From Coprobacter fastidiosus (lineage in GTDB: Bacteria; Bacteroidota; Bacteroidia; Bacteroidales; Coprobacteraceae): a stretch of DNA of 64,000 bases. This document shows positions 44,886 to 55,100 of this stretch, in pieces. The notes under the pieces were generated by a model. That model was not told the DNA's origin, searched no databases, and saw nothing but the letters and a program-made list of their open reading frames with translations. The translations under genes and the position numbers were made by a program. The stretch covers positions 1,612,001-1,676,000 of the forward strand of contig NZ_AP028032.1 of NCBI RefSeq assembly GCF_030296935.1, read 5' to 3'. Every line of letters starts with the position of its first letter. Position 1 is the first letter of the stretch.

Positions 44886-47045
44886 ATGAAAGAGAAAATA
44901 TTTTTTTTGATATGCTTTCTATGCATATCATGTATGACAAAAGCCGAAAGCAAACAAGTAATCAAAATCAGTACGGACGACATAGACTTAATTTATAAAG
45001 TCGGAGAGAACAATCGTCTCTACCAAAGTTATCTGGGAAAGAAGTTACTTCATACATCCGATATTGCCTATTTGCCACAAGGCACAGAAGCTTATCTTAC
45101 ACACGGCATGGAAGACTACTTCGAGCCGGCAATTCATGTAGTTCATAATGACGGAAATCCTTCTTTACTACTAAAATATATATCCCATACCGAAAAACAA
45201 CTTTCACCGGGCGTAAATGAAACAATTATCACCTTGCAAGACGATAAATATCCCGTCACGGTAAAACTGCACTATATAACTTATCAAAAAGAGAACCTGA
45301 TTAAAACATTTGCAGAGATCAGTCATCAAGAAAAGAAACCGGTAAAGCTACACAAATATGCGTCTTCAATGCTGCACTTGAATCGAAATAGATATTTCCT
45401 GACTGAATTTTCAGGAGATTGGGCAAGTGAAGTACACATGAAAGAACAACCTCTGGAATTCGGGAAAAAAATACTCGACTCCAAATTAGGGTCTCGCTCC
45501 AACATGTTTTGCTCTCCTTTCTTCCAGCTCTCTTTAGACGGGAAAGCAGAAGAAAACCAAGGAGAAATACTGGTCGGCACATTAGGATGGACCGGAAATT
45601 TCCGCTTTACATTCGAAATAGATAATAAAAATGAATTACGTGTCATATCGGGAATCAATCCGTACGCATCAGAATATAGCTTGAAACCGAACGAAATTTT
45701 CCGTACTCCGGATTTTTATTTCACCTATAGTTTTTCAGGTAAAGGTCAAGCCAGCCGAAATTTTCATGACTGGGCACGAAAATATCAGGTCAAAGACGGA
45801 GAAAAAAGCCGTATGACCTTATTAAACAACTGGGAAGCCACATACTTCGATTTCAATGAAGAAAAACTCGTAGAATTAATGGATGACGCTGTAGAATTGG
45901 GTGTAGATATGTTTTTGCTCGATGATGGTTGGTTTGCTAATAAATACCCGCGTAGCAGCGATCACCAAGGTTTGGGAGACTGGGAAGAAACGTCAGACAA
46001 GCTTCCCAACGGTATCGGATACTTGACAGAAACCGCAAAGAAAAAAGGAATTAAATTCGGTTTATGGATCGAGCCGGAAATGGTGAATCCCAAAAGCGAA
46101 CTATATGAAAAACATAAAGACTGGGTTATCCATTTACCTAACCGTGATGAATATTATTTCCGTAATCAATTAGTATTGGATTTAAGTAATCCGAAAGTAC
46201 AAGATCATGTTTTTAATGTAGTCGACAATTTAATGACCAAATACCCTGATATTGCTTTCTTCAAATGGGATTGTAACAGTCCGATTACCAACATTTATTC
46301 TGTTTATCTTAAGGACAAGCAATCTCATTTATATATTGATTATGTCCGAGGACTCTACAACGTACTGGATCGAATAAAAAACAAATATCCCGATCTGCCG
46401 ATGATGCTTTGTTCCGGAGGAGGAGGACGATCGGATTATGAAGCTTTACAATATTTTACGGAATTCTGGGCAAGCGATAATACCGATCCGATAGAAAGAC
46501 TATTCATTCAATGGGGATTCTCTCAAATTTTTCCGTCAAAGGTCATGTGTGCACATGTCACCACATGGAATAAAAATAGCAGTATAAAATTCCGGACAGA
46601 TGTTGCCATGATGTGTAAACTCGGCTTCGACATAAAATTAACGGATATGAACGAGAATGAAAAATCCTATTGTCAATCGGCAGTAAAGAATTATAATCGA
46701 TTAAAACCCATTATTTTAGATGGAGACATGTATCGTTTGGTATCTCCTTACGATGGGAATCATACCTCAACTATGTATGCAAGCAAAGATAACAATAAAG
46801 CCGTAATTTTTGCATTCGATATACACCCCCGCTATGCCGAAAAAACATTGCCTGTACGCCTGCAAGGATTAGATCCGAATAAAATGTACCGTGTAAAAGA
46901 AATCAATCTGATGCCGGGAATGAACTCTTCCTTACCGGATAACGGGAAACTTTTATCCGGAGATTTCTTAATGACTGTCGGATTAAATCTATTTACCGCA
47001 CAGCAACTTAACAGTCGTGTAATCGAAGTTTCAGCGGATAACTAA
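44886..47045 (+). CDS. GH36 alpha-galactosidase, secreted
   Basis: 719 aa, signal peptide (cut near TKA-E). GH36 layout: N-terminal beta-supersandwich (30-300), a TIM barrel with FLLDDGWF and WIEPEMVNP, nucleophile Asp462 in FKWDCN, acid/base in SDNTDP (Asp531/Asp534), then a C-terminal beta domain. It removes terminal alpha-galactose from plant or host glycans in the periplasm. No sorting domain, unlike the T9SS enzymes encoded next to it on the other strand. It is followed by a strong terminator. Confidence 0.93.
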   Translation: MKEKIFFLICFLCISCMTKAESKQVIKISTDDIDLIYKVGENNRLYQSYLGKKLLHTSDIAYLPQGTEAYLTHGMEDYFEPAIHVVHNDGNPSLLLKYISHTEKQLSPGVNETIITLQDDKYPVTVKLHYITYQKENLIKTFAEISHQEKKPVKLHKYASSMLHLNRNRYFLTEFSGDWASEVHMKEQPLEFGKKILDSKLGSRSNMFCSPFFQLSLDGKAEENQGEILVGTLGWTGNFRFTFEIDNKNELRVISGINPYASEYSLKPNEIFRTPDFYFTYSFSGKGQASRNFHDWARKYQVKDGEKSRMTLLNNWEATYFDFNEEKLVELMDDAVELGVDMFLLDDGWFANKYPRSSDHQGLGDWEETSDKLPNGIGYLTETAKKKGIKFGLWIEPEMVNPKSELYEKHKDWVIHLPNRDEYYFRNQLVLDLSNPKVQDHVFNVVDNLMTKYPDIAFFKWDCNSPITNIYSVYLKDKQSHLYIDYVRGLYNVLDRIKNKYPDLPMMLCSGGGGRSDYEALQYFTEFWASDNTDPIERLFIQWGFSQIFPSKVMCAHVTTWNKNSSIKFRTDVAMMCKLGFDIKLTDMNENEKSYCQSAVKNYNRLKPIILDGDMYRLVSPYDGNHTSTMYASKDNNKAVIFAFDIHPRYAEKTLPVRLQGLDPNKMYRVKEINLMPGMNSSLPDNGKLLSGDFLMTVGLNLFTAQQLNSRVIEVSADN

Positions 47046-47095
47046 TTTAAAGAATATACTCAATCAAATAAAAAAACTTCCATAAAAAGAAAAAA

Positions 47096-47129
47096 GCTGC
47101 CTCATTTCCTATTTTGAGGCAGCTTTTTT
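47096..47129 (+). terminator. Rho-independent terminator after GH36 gene
   Basis: 9-bp stem GCTGCCTCA / TGAGGCAGC with a 10-nt loop and a run of six T, 51 bp after the stop codon. A-run on the other side could make it bidirectional. Confidence 0.9.
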
Positions 47130-47278
47130 GTATCCAATTGGAGTAACCGTTATAAAAAAATAGACAAAATACGAGTAACTAAAAAACTAATTGTTTGAGA
47201 TACTAGTTTTTCTTTCTCAAATATGCAACACACATATCTCAAGGTCTTTATCTTTACAAAATATTTCACACACCTTAT

Positions 47279-47432
47279 CTGTCTGAGTTTTCCGATAAAA
47301 AGATATTATCAGATCGTTTTTGCGATTTCTTCCTGTCCGGTTGTTTTCACGATAGCCCGCTATTTATCCCTGTAAAAACAATAAAGCATCCTCGAAAGAA
47401 ACTATCAAAATCTGACCCGAGCAAAATTCAGG
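47279..47432 (-). repeat. Dispersed MITE/BIME-like repeat, near-full copy B
   Basis: 154 bp in the 571-bp gap between the GH36 and GH2 genes. In reverse orientation to copy A it shares CTGTCTGAGTTTTCC, TTGCGATTTCTTCCTGTCCGG, GATAGCCCGCTAT, ATCCTCGAAAGAAAC, CTGACCCGAGCAAAATTCAGG. It lost a few bases of the far inverted end. Apart from two terminators the rest of this gap shows nothing. Confidence 0.7.
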
Positions 47433-47523
47433 TTCTAAAAGGAGAAAATCCCCCAATAAAGCATAATATTTTTCAATATGTTTGAGATACGTTCCGAAAA
47501 AAAATATATCGAACAGACTATAA

Positions 47524-47556
47524 TAAAAAAATAGAGGCTGCCAAATGACAGCCTCT
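47524..47556 (-). terminator. Rho-independent terminator of the GH2/FG-GAP gene
   Basis: Minus-strand 8-bp stem AGAGGCTG / CAGCCTCT with an 8-nt loop, followed by a T-run, about 60 bp after the stop codon at 47617. Confidence 0.88.
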
Positions 47557-47616
47557 ACACACACTACAACCAATCCTAATTTTTACCTATTAGAAAACCT
47601 GAAAAACACATTTACA

Positions 47617-50600
47617 TCACAAAATTATTTTAAACACCTTAATAGCTTTATCCGCTATTACAGAAATAAAATAAATTCCTTTGTTCAAATTCTCAAGAAC
47701 ACCTTTCCCCCTTACCGAAACAACAGAAATAAGAGATGCCGCTGCATCGGTAACTTTCAGAATAGCATTCTTTTCTCCTACATTATAACAGACTTTTCCG
47801 TCGGAAACATAGACGTTAACGTCTGAAACCTCTTTTTTTTTTAAACCGGTCGTCGTAGGATTAAAATCCGCCTTAGCGAACTTTCCGCCTCTTTTTCCAT
47901 TATCGATAGCCTGTACCCCCCACTCATAATCGACATTCTCATCAGGAACATACATAGAATAAGAAGTTGTCATTATCTGACCTGAAATTTCTGCCACCTT
48001 AATAAATCCGGTAGCCGGATCAGCCGGAACTGTCATAAAATATTCCGATGAACCGGCCTTTCTCAAATACAAATTATATTGTAATGCCGATGCCGGAGTC
48101 ACGTCATCTGTGGCAGCATCCCATGTAAAGGTTACCATCCGTGTATTCTTATCATAAGAATATCTCAAATTCTTCGGAGCTGACGGAGCCGCATTAGAAT
48201 CAATATCCTTACTGCCCGAATTATTTTTCCACAATTGTGCAGCACAAGATTTCGAACATACCGATGTTTGTGCCCATCCCATATTCCAAGCATCCAGATA
48301 ACCGTCATTATCATAATCTACCAAATGATTATTTCCATGACTGATTCTGTCAAAAGATCCTAATTTGCCGAAAGGATCATCATAATAAGCCCCGTAAGAC
48401 TCAAAATAAAAATCGCCTTTATTCAAATATAACCAAGTCGTAATCTCATGTTCTGCCCCATGTCCTCCGACTAAAATATCCGGCAGTCCGTCATGATTAA
48501 CATCACCCAGCGAAGGAGTTGCACCATCTACACCTTCAAAACCGCAGAAAGCATCATTCAACATTTCAAAACTACGATTTCCGCAATTTTTATAGACGAA
48601 GAACGATTTAGCATTCCCACCTTTATTTCGGGAATAACCTGTAACGACAATATCCATATATCCGTCTGCATTCAAATCGCCCAAAGCGCAAGAAGAATCA
48701 TACGATCCGTAAAAATGTTGTCCGGTTTCACTGAAAGTGCCGTCGCCATTATTCCAATAAACATGCAAATTCCCCTCATTCGGACCGTATCCCGATGACA
48801 CGATATCTAACCAACCGTCATTATCCATATCGGCAAAGTAAACAGACCCTCTCGCCAATCCTAAGAACGGATCAGTTCCGTTAAGCGGAGTTTCCTGCCG
48901 GATAAAACGTTTACCTTTATCATTCTTATACAAATATACGGCGCGACGGTCGTGATGTACCAGAACATTTCCATCTTCCGCCAACATGCCATCTGCATCT
49001 TCATAATCATCCCTTCCGGTGACAACAATATCCAAGTAACCGTCTTTATCATAATCACCTACCGAAACCCATTGACGAGAACGCCCCCCATCGGTATCAT
49101 TATAGATAGGATAAATCCCCATACGGTTTCCCGATTTATCGGCAACATTCACCTCTTCAAAAACATAGTTTCCATCCGATCCTTTACCTTTATTCTCATA
49201 TAAAAAGGCTGCTACATCGTTTAGATCATTTTCATAATCTTTATTCTTCAAACCGGGAACAAAAAGATCCAGCAATCCGTCATTATTATAATCAAACCAT
49301 ACCGGACAAGCATAATAACAAATATCAAAAGGGCTATCTTTTCGTTCAAACTCATCATTCCCGGCATATTTATACAATAATGCAGCACCTTGTTTCGAAG
49401 AAGAGAGGTGGTCGTTATTTCCCGAATATACAAGTTCCAATTTCCCATCATTATCAAAGTCTCCCCAAGCTACATTCGAACGATCCGATGTATGATAGAA
49501 TTCTCCTACTGCTGTTTCGTTTCCATTTCCCGACTGTGCCGGTTCTGCAGGAACAGGTTGAAGTATTTTTTCAAATCTCGGAGTTATCACTATTCCCGGA
49601 GTAGGGATATCCGAATATTCGGGATTTTCCAGTTCATCATAATTCTCGGTATACTCAAAATCCTCGGTCACAAAAGCTGAGATACCGACATCCATAATCT
49701 GCTGGCCACCGCCCTGTTTTCCACCGACAGCGATCAAATTCCAACTATTCGGTTTCAATGCATTCTTAGCTTCTTCCGAAATATCTTTCGGTACATAATT
49801 AAAGACACATCCGGTTCTGGTCGCAGCCCATACCCCGTTAATATAAATTTCTATATCATCGTCATGGAATAAAACAAACCGCAACTTATCGATCATTTCC
49901 GGAGTAATATCTCCCAAATAGAACCAACGTCGCATATAAATCTGACTCGTTTTCCACTCTGTAGAAACAAGATCAGCAGAATGTTCAGGTAGTCCGGCAC
50001 CAAAAGCTGCCACACCTTTTGCCCAAGCCCGATCATCAAATTCCTTGGCAAACCAACGGCGGGGAACATCGGTCGTCGTATTGTAACGCCATGTATATTT
50101 ATGATCTTTTGCCGTAGAAAGTATCGGCTTAATAATCACCTTATTTTGAGGCATATTTACACACTCCTCGATTTTCGCTTTCAATTCTCCATAAGGAGAG
50201 TATGGCTTCAAAACACGACGGTCATAAGTTAATATTCCGTTTTTCTCGATTTCAACATCCGAAATTTGGGTATATACCGCTGCATTCAATCCTTGGTAAT
50301 AAAAATCCTTTATTTTATCGCATAAGCCATTAAAAAATGCTGTGAAATCCCGACCTGTCTCTACCGTAGTATATTGAAAATCACCTCCCGGCCAAATATG
50401 TCCCGGCACTTTCAACGTTATTCCGCCATATTCTCCGCAAACCGCAGCCCGATTTGCATTAGAAGGACAAGAAGGATCGGGATAACTGTGCGTATCGATA
50501 ATATTACCGACTTCGGCATCAGTCCACCCACTTGCACAACAGATCAAAGTAGTTTTTCCAAAGCGTGCCGGATTCAATGAGTTCACTTTAGAATCTACCA

Positions 50601-51969
50601 CATTAGTCATACGCTCCGTATCGAATTGTCCCCAACCTTCATTAAAAACGATCCACTGAACAATGCTGGGATGATTTTTCAAAGCATCTATAATAGATTT
50701 TGATTCAGATTCAAAATTTGCTTTTGCAAAATCTTCATGACCTTTGGGCAGATTCGGACTCGGCAAGTCCTGCCAAACCAAAATTCCCTCTTTATCGCAA
50801 TGATAATACCAACGAGCTGGCTCGGTCTTGATATGTTTACGCACCATATTGAAACCCAAGTCTTTCATCGTGCGGATATCGAATAATAATGCCTCATCAC
50901 TGGGTGCAGTATATAATCCGTCAGGCCACCATCCTTGATCAAGCGGTCCCATCTGAAAAATCTGCTTATCATTCAAGAATATACGAGGAATATCTCCGAC
51001 TTTTTTAACCTCGATCTTACGGATTCCGCAATAACTTTTCACAGCATCCGTTTCTTTCCCGTTCTTTACCAGAGAAATTTCAAGATCATATAAATAAGGA
51101 TCTTCTACCGACCACGGATGTACCTCCCCATCGATCGTCATACGGATAATGCCGCCAGGATTTCCACCTTCTATTGTCGAAACGACATTTCCATCTTTAT
51201 CTTTTATTTTCGCATTGACAGTAACCCCCTCGGACTCGCTCGGATTTATCATGAGCGACAACCACTTTTTATCTAAATTAGGCTCCATTGTAAACGACGC
51301 TATATGCACCGGATTCACCGGCTCTAACCATACAGTCTGCCAAATACCGCTCACTGCCGTGTACCAGCATATAGAAGGATTTCTGGATTGTTTCCCTGTC
51401 GGCTGTCCTTCCATACCCGTATTATCATAAATATATACAGCAATCTCCTGCTCTCCGCTACCTTTTAAGGCAGAAGTAATATCAAAATAAAAAGGATCAT
51501 AACCTCCGGTATGCGTACCTACCTGAGTTCCGTTTACATAAACGACTGTTTTCCAATCGACAGCACCGAAATGGAGCAATATGTTTTTTCCTTTCATCGA
51601 TTCGGGAATCACGACAGTTCTTCTATACCAATAACATTGTTCGTCGCTTTTCTCCATAACTCCCGATATAGCCGATTCCAAAGGAAACGGCACCAATATC
51701 TTTTTATCATAATCGAAATCTGCCGAATAGGCCTCGTCAATTACACCTTTCCTGAGATCCCACACTCCATTCAGATTCATCCAATCCGACCGAACCATTT
51801 GCGGCCTCGGATACTCGGGCAAAACATTATTCGGGTCTATCGTTTCAGACCACTTAGTCATCATGGGACCTTTTTTCATCTCCCACTCCGCTGCCTGAGA
51901 AATTGTCCCCGAAAACAACAAGAAACAAAGTAAAATAAATAAGCTCGTTCGAAAAGAATTCTGCTTCAT
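47617..51969 (-). CDS. GH2 glycoside hydrolase fused to FG-GAP/VCBS repeats, T9SS cargo
   Basis: 1450 aa. Signal peptide (MKQNSFRTSLFILL..), GH2 sugar-binding, immunoglobulin-like and TIM-barrel domains (about 30-640) with acid/base Glu444 (FNEGWGQ) and nucleophile Glu513 (CGEYGG). A second sugar-binding-like sandwich (to about 790) follows. Then come seven calcium-type FG-GAP/VCBS repeats (DNDGKLELV, DYNNDGLLDL, DYDKDGYLDI, DMDNDGWLDI, DLNADGYMDI, DVNHDGLPDI, DYDNDGYLDA), an Fn3-like unit and a T9SS sorting domain. Start ATG 51969 (signal peptide) rather than 52005; the -7 box at 52008 supports this. Sugar specificity (beta-galactose, glucuronic acid or other) is open. Confidence 0.88.
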   Translation of the reverse strand: MKQNSFRTSLFILLCFLLFSGTISQAAEWEMKKGPMMTKWSETIDPNNVLPEYPRPQMVRSDWMNLNGVWDLRKGVIDEAYSADFDYDKKILVPFPLESAISGVMEKSDEQCYWYRRTVVIPESMKGKNILLHFGAVDWKTVVYVNGTQVGTHTGGYDPFYFDITSALKGSGEQEIAVYIYDNTGMEGQPTGKQSRNPSICWYTAVSGIWQTVWLEPVNPVHIASFTMEPNLDKKWLSLMINPSESEGVTVNAKIKDKDGNVVSTIEGGNPGGIIRMTIDGEVHPWSVEDPYLYDLEISLVKNGKETDAVKSYCGIRKIEVKKVGDIPRIFLNDKQIFQMGPLDQGWWPDGLYTAPSDEALLFDIRTMKDLGFNMVRKHIKTEPARWYYHCDKEGILVWQDLPSPNLPKGHEDFAKANFESESKSIIDALKNHPSIVQWIVFNEGWGQFDTERMTNVVDSKVNSLNPARFGKTTLICCASGWTDAEVGNIIDTHSYPDPSCPSNANRAAVCGEYGGITLKVPGHIWPGGDFQYTTVETGRDFTAFFNGLCDKIKDFYYQGLNAAVYTQISDVEIEKNGILTYDRRVLKPYSPYGELKAKIEECVNMPQNKVIIKPILSTAKDHKYTWRYNTTTDVPRRWFAKEFDDRAWAKGVAAFGAGLPEHSADLVSTEWKTSQIYMRRWFYLGDITPEMIDKLRFVLFHDDDIEIYINGVWAATRTGCVFNYVPKDISEEAKNALKPNSWNLIAVGGKQGGGQQIMDVGISAFVTEDFEYTENYDELENPEYSDIPTPGIVITPRFEKILQPVPAEPAQSGNGNETAVGEFYHTSDRSNVAWGDFDNDGKLELVYSGNNDHLSSSKQGAALLYKYAGNDEFERKDSPFDICYYACPVWFDYNNDGLLDLFVPGLKNKDYENDLNDVAAFLYENKGKGSDGNYVFEEVNVADKSGNRMGIYPIYNDTDGGRSRQWVSVGDYDKDGYLDIVVTGRDDYEDADGMLAEDGNVLVHHDRRAVYLYKNDKGKRFIRQETPLNGTDPFLGLARGSVYFADMDNDGWLDIVSSGYGPNEGNLHVYWNNGDGTFSETGQHFYGSYDSSCALGDLNADGYMDIVVTGYSRNKGGNAKSFFVYKNCGNRSFEMLNDAFCGFEGVDGATPSLGDVNHDGLPDILVGGHGAEHEITTWLYLNKGDFYFESYGAYYDDPFGKLGSFDRISHGNNHLVDYDNDGYLDAWNMGWAQTSVCSKSCAAQLWKNNSGSKDIDSNAAPSAPKNLRYSYDKNTRMVTFTWDAATDDVTPASALQYNLYLRKAGSSEYFMTVPADPATGFIKVAEISGQIMTTSYSMYVPDENVDYEWGVQAIDNGKRGGKFAKADFNPTTTGLKKKEVSDVNVYVSDGKVCYNVGEKNAILKVTDAAASLISVVSVRGKGVLENLNKGIYFISVIADKAIKVFKIIL

Positions 51970-52007
51970 GATATTAAAAAATTTAATCGTTAGAAAAATT
52001 ATCATCC

Positions 52008-52015
52008 CAAAATTA
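52008..52015 (-). promoter_or_regulatory. Predicted -7 promoter box for GH2/FG-GAP gene
   Basis: Minus-strand TAATTTTG, exact TAnnTTTG match, 38 nt before the ATG at 51969. Confidence 0.5.
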
Positions 52016-52060
52016 CCGTATATAGAATTAATTCAATAACACAAAACGGTCAATAAATAG

Positions 52061-52097
52061 AAAAAATAAGGCATTTATCTACACGATAAACGCCTTA
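52061..52097 (-). terminator. Terminator of the GH3 gene
   Basis: Minus-strand stem TAAGGC-TTTATC / GATAAA-GCCTTA with one internal mismatch and a T-run, about 20 bp after the GH3 stop codon. Confidence 0.8.
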
Positions 52098-52118
52098 TTA
52101 CAGATTAATCGCCTTCAA

Positions 52119-55100
52119 CTACAACACGGTAATCTTAAGAGAGAAATTTTTTCCGTTTTCACCTGTAACTTTTACGACATAATTACCTGTCGGTACGGAA
52201 ACTTCATTCCTTCCAAAAATATTTTGCCCGGAATGAACCAGTTTCCCATCCACATTATATATATCCAATCTTACCGGATTTTCAGCAATCACTACGATAC
52301 GATGATCCCGAGAAAAAATCCGCACTCCTTCAAGTAATTCCGTATCAAGAGCATTGACATATCGAATAGGAACGACCTGTTGCAAACGAATATCTTCGGA
52401 TGATGCTCCTACCAAAAATATATAATTTCCTTCAGGTGTGTAAAATTCAGAATTGTTCTCGCTCCATAAACGCAATTCTTTCTTAGGTATTCGCACCGTT
52501 ATTTCGGTCTCTTGCCCTTTGGAGATATGCACACGTTTAAAACCTTTCAACTGCTTCAACGGTAAAGTCGTTCCTTGATCAGGGAACTGAATATATACCT
52601 GAGCGACCTCATCACCGTCATAATTTCCCGTATTCGATACAAAGAACTTAACCGTTACATTTTCCTCATCTTGAGTTACATCCAACCCTCGATACGCAAA
52701 ATCGGTATAACTCAATCCATACCCGAACGGATATAAAGGTTTTCCTTCAAAATACATATAAGTACGATTATTCCTTACATTATAATCGTCAAAAGCCGGA
52801 AGATCTGACAAACTATTATAGAATGTCAAGGGAAGACGCCCTCCCGGGTTATAATCTCCGAATAAAGCTTCAGCGACTGCTGTTCCGCCCTGCTCTCCGG
52901 GATACCAAGCATCCAATACTGCCGGAATATTTTGGTCGATCCAGTTAATAGCCAAAGAACTGCCGGCAACCAATACGACTACTGTATTCGGGTTAGCTTT
53001 ATAGGCCTCTTCAATAAATATTTGCTGGTCTTCGGGCAATTCTATCGTCGATCGGTCTTGGCCTTCCCTTTCTATAGTGCGATCTATTCCCAAAACCGCA
53101 ATAGTCAAGTCGCTCCCCCGAATAATTTCTCCTGCATCTCCATAAGCATCGAGCAAACTTTCAGAATCTGTACTTGGGGTTCTCCAAGCCAACTTTGCGA
53201 TCGCTTCACCATCATTATCGAAATACTCGGCTACCAACTTATACGTCTTGCCCTTTTCTAAATAAACACTTGCATAATCGGTTTCTTCTGCACGAATTTT
53301 CCAAGAATCGATCAACTTTTTACCGTCAAGATATAATCGGCATCCATCGTCAGACGTAAATGCGAACGTATGACGTCCCGTTTCCGGAGCAACCAGATTT
53401 CCGGTCCAACGAATAGACATTTTCCCTCTGGGAATTAAAGGATCGGAAGGCTGATTTTTCGGATCGAAAAAAATAGATTCTTCCGTATCGGTATTCGGCG
53501 TTCCCGATAAATCCATATTATTGAAATACTCGACAGTCAAACCGTCAGGAAAAGCAGACTTTCCGATCAGATTATATTCAAACGCTTTAGAAACAGGCGT
53601 TTTCCAAGCTAATTTAGCAATCGCCTCTCCTCCATTATCGAAATACTCAGCCTTCAATTCATACGTTTTCCCTTTTTCTAACGAAACAGTTACATAGTCT
53701 GTTTCCTCAGAACGGACTCTCCAAGAATCGATCAATTTTTCTCCGTTAAGATACAGGCGACATCCGTCATCCGATGTAAACGCAAACGTATATTGACCCG
53801 TAGCGGGAGCAATCAATTCCCCTGTCCAACGAATCGACATCGGACTTCCGGGAACTAAAGGATCCGGCGGACGATTTTTGGGATCAAAAAGAAGATAATC
53901 TTCAATACGCGTATTCGGAGTTCCTGAAAGATTTGCATTACCAAAATATTCGACTTTCAATCCATTCGGGAAAGCAGACTTTCCGATCAAGGTATATTCC
54001 AATGCAGGAGAGACCCACGGAGCATATTTCACCTCTACCTGATCCCCTATACGGGCTTTTATACCTTCCAAAACCGAAATAGGAGTATTTACAGGCGTTC
54101 CGCTATAATCTCCAAATTCACAATTCGCAGCATTTATACCGACTACCGCTATCGATTTTATATTATCGGTCTGTATCGGCAACATATCTTTGTCATTTTT
54201 CAATAACACCAAACTTTGGCGGGCAGCTTCCAATGCCAATTCACGATGTTTTTCACATCCCACAATCGAAGGAGATATTTTATTATACGGATTCTCATTC
54301 GGATCATCGAACAACCCCAACCGCATGCGACCTCTCAACACACGATACGCAGCAGAATCGATCTCGGACATGGTTACCATACCCCGATTATAAGCATTCA
54401 ACAATGGAGTGATATAGACATTATCTCCACACTCCAGATCCAATCCGGCCTTTATACATAACGAGGCCGCTTCTTCATAAGTATCGACATAATGATGTTG
54501 CGATACAATATACTCGGGAGCACTGCAATCCGAAACGACATAGCCGTCAAACCCCCAATCATCCCGTAATACATCGGTCAGCAACCACTTATTCAGCGTA
54601 CAAGGAATTCCGTTTACTGCATTATACGCCGACATGACACTTTGTGCCTGCCCCTCTTTAATACACTTTTCAAATGCCGGGAAATAATATTCCCGCAAAT
54701 CACGTTCCGATATTACGGCATTACCGCTCGCTCTATTATGCTCTTCGTTATTGGCGGCAAAATGTTTCGGAGTCGATACTACTTTAATATACTTAGGGTC
54801 ATTTCCTTGAAGTCCCCGAACAAATGCTGTTCCCAGCGTACCGGTTAAAAAAGGATCTTCCCCGTATGTTTCCGGCGTACGTCCCCAACGAGGGTCTCGT
54901 GCCATATTTACCGTCGGCGACCAAAACGTCAACAAGTCACTGGCACCTGCCGTCTGATCTTTACCTTGATTCAATTCATTCCAACGTCCTCTTGCCTCAT
55001 CCGAAATAGCCGTCGACACTTCTTGCAAAAAATCAGGATTCCACATACTGGCAAGACCTATAGCTTGAGGAAATACCGTAAACTTCCCGGGACGAACAAC

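Noticed and set aside
47364-47573. 69-codon minus-strand frame in the GH36-GH2 gap
   Set aside because: It runs through dispersed repeat copy B and a terminator hairpin, so it is unlikely to be coding.
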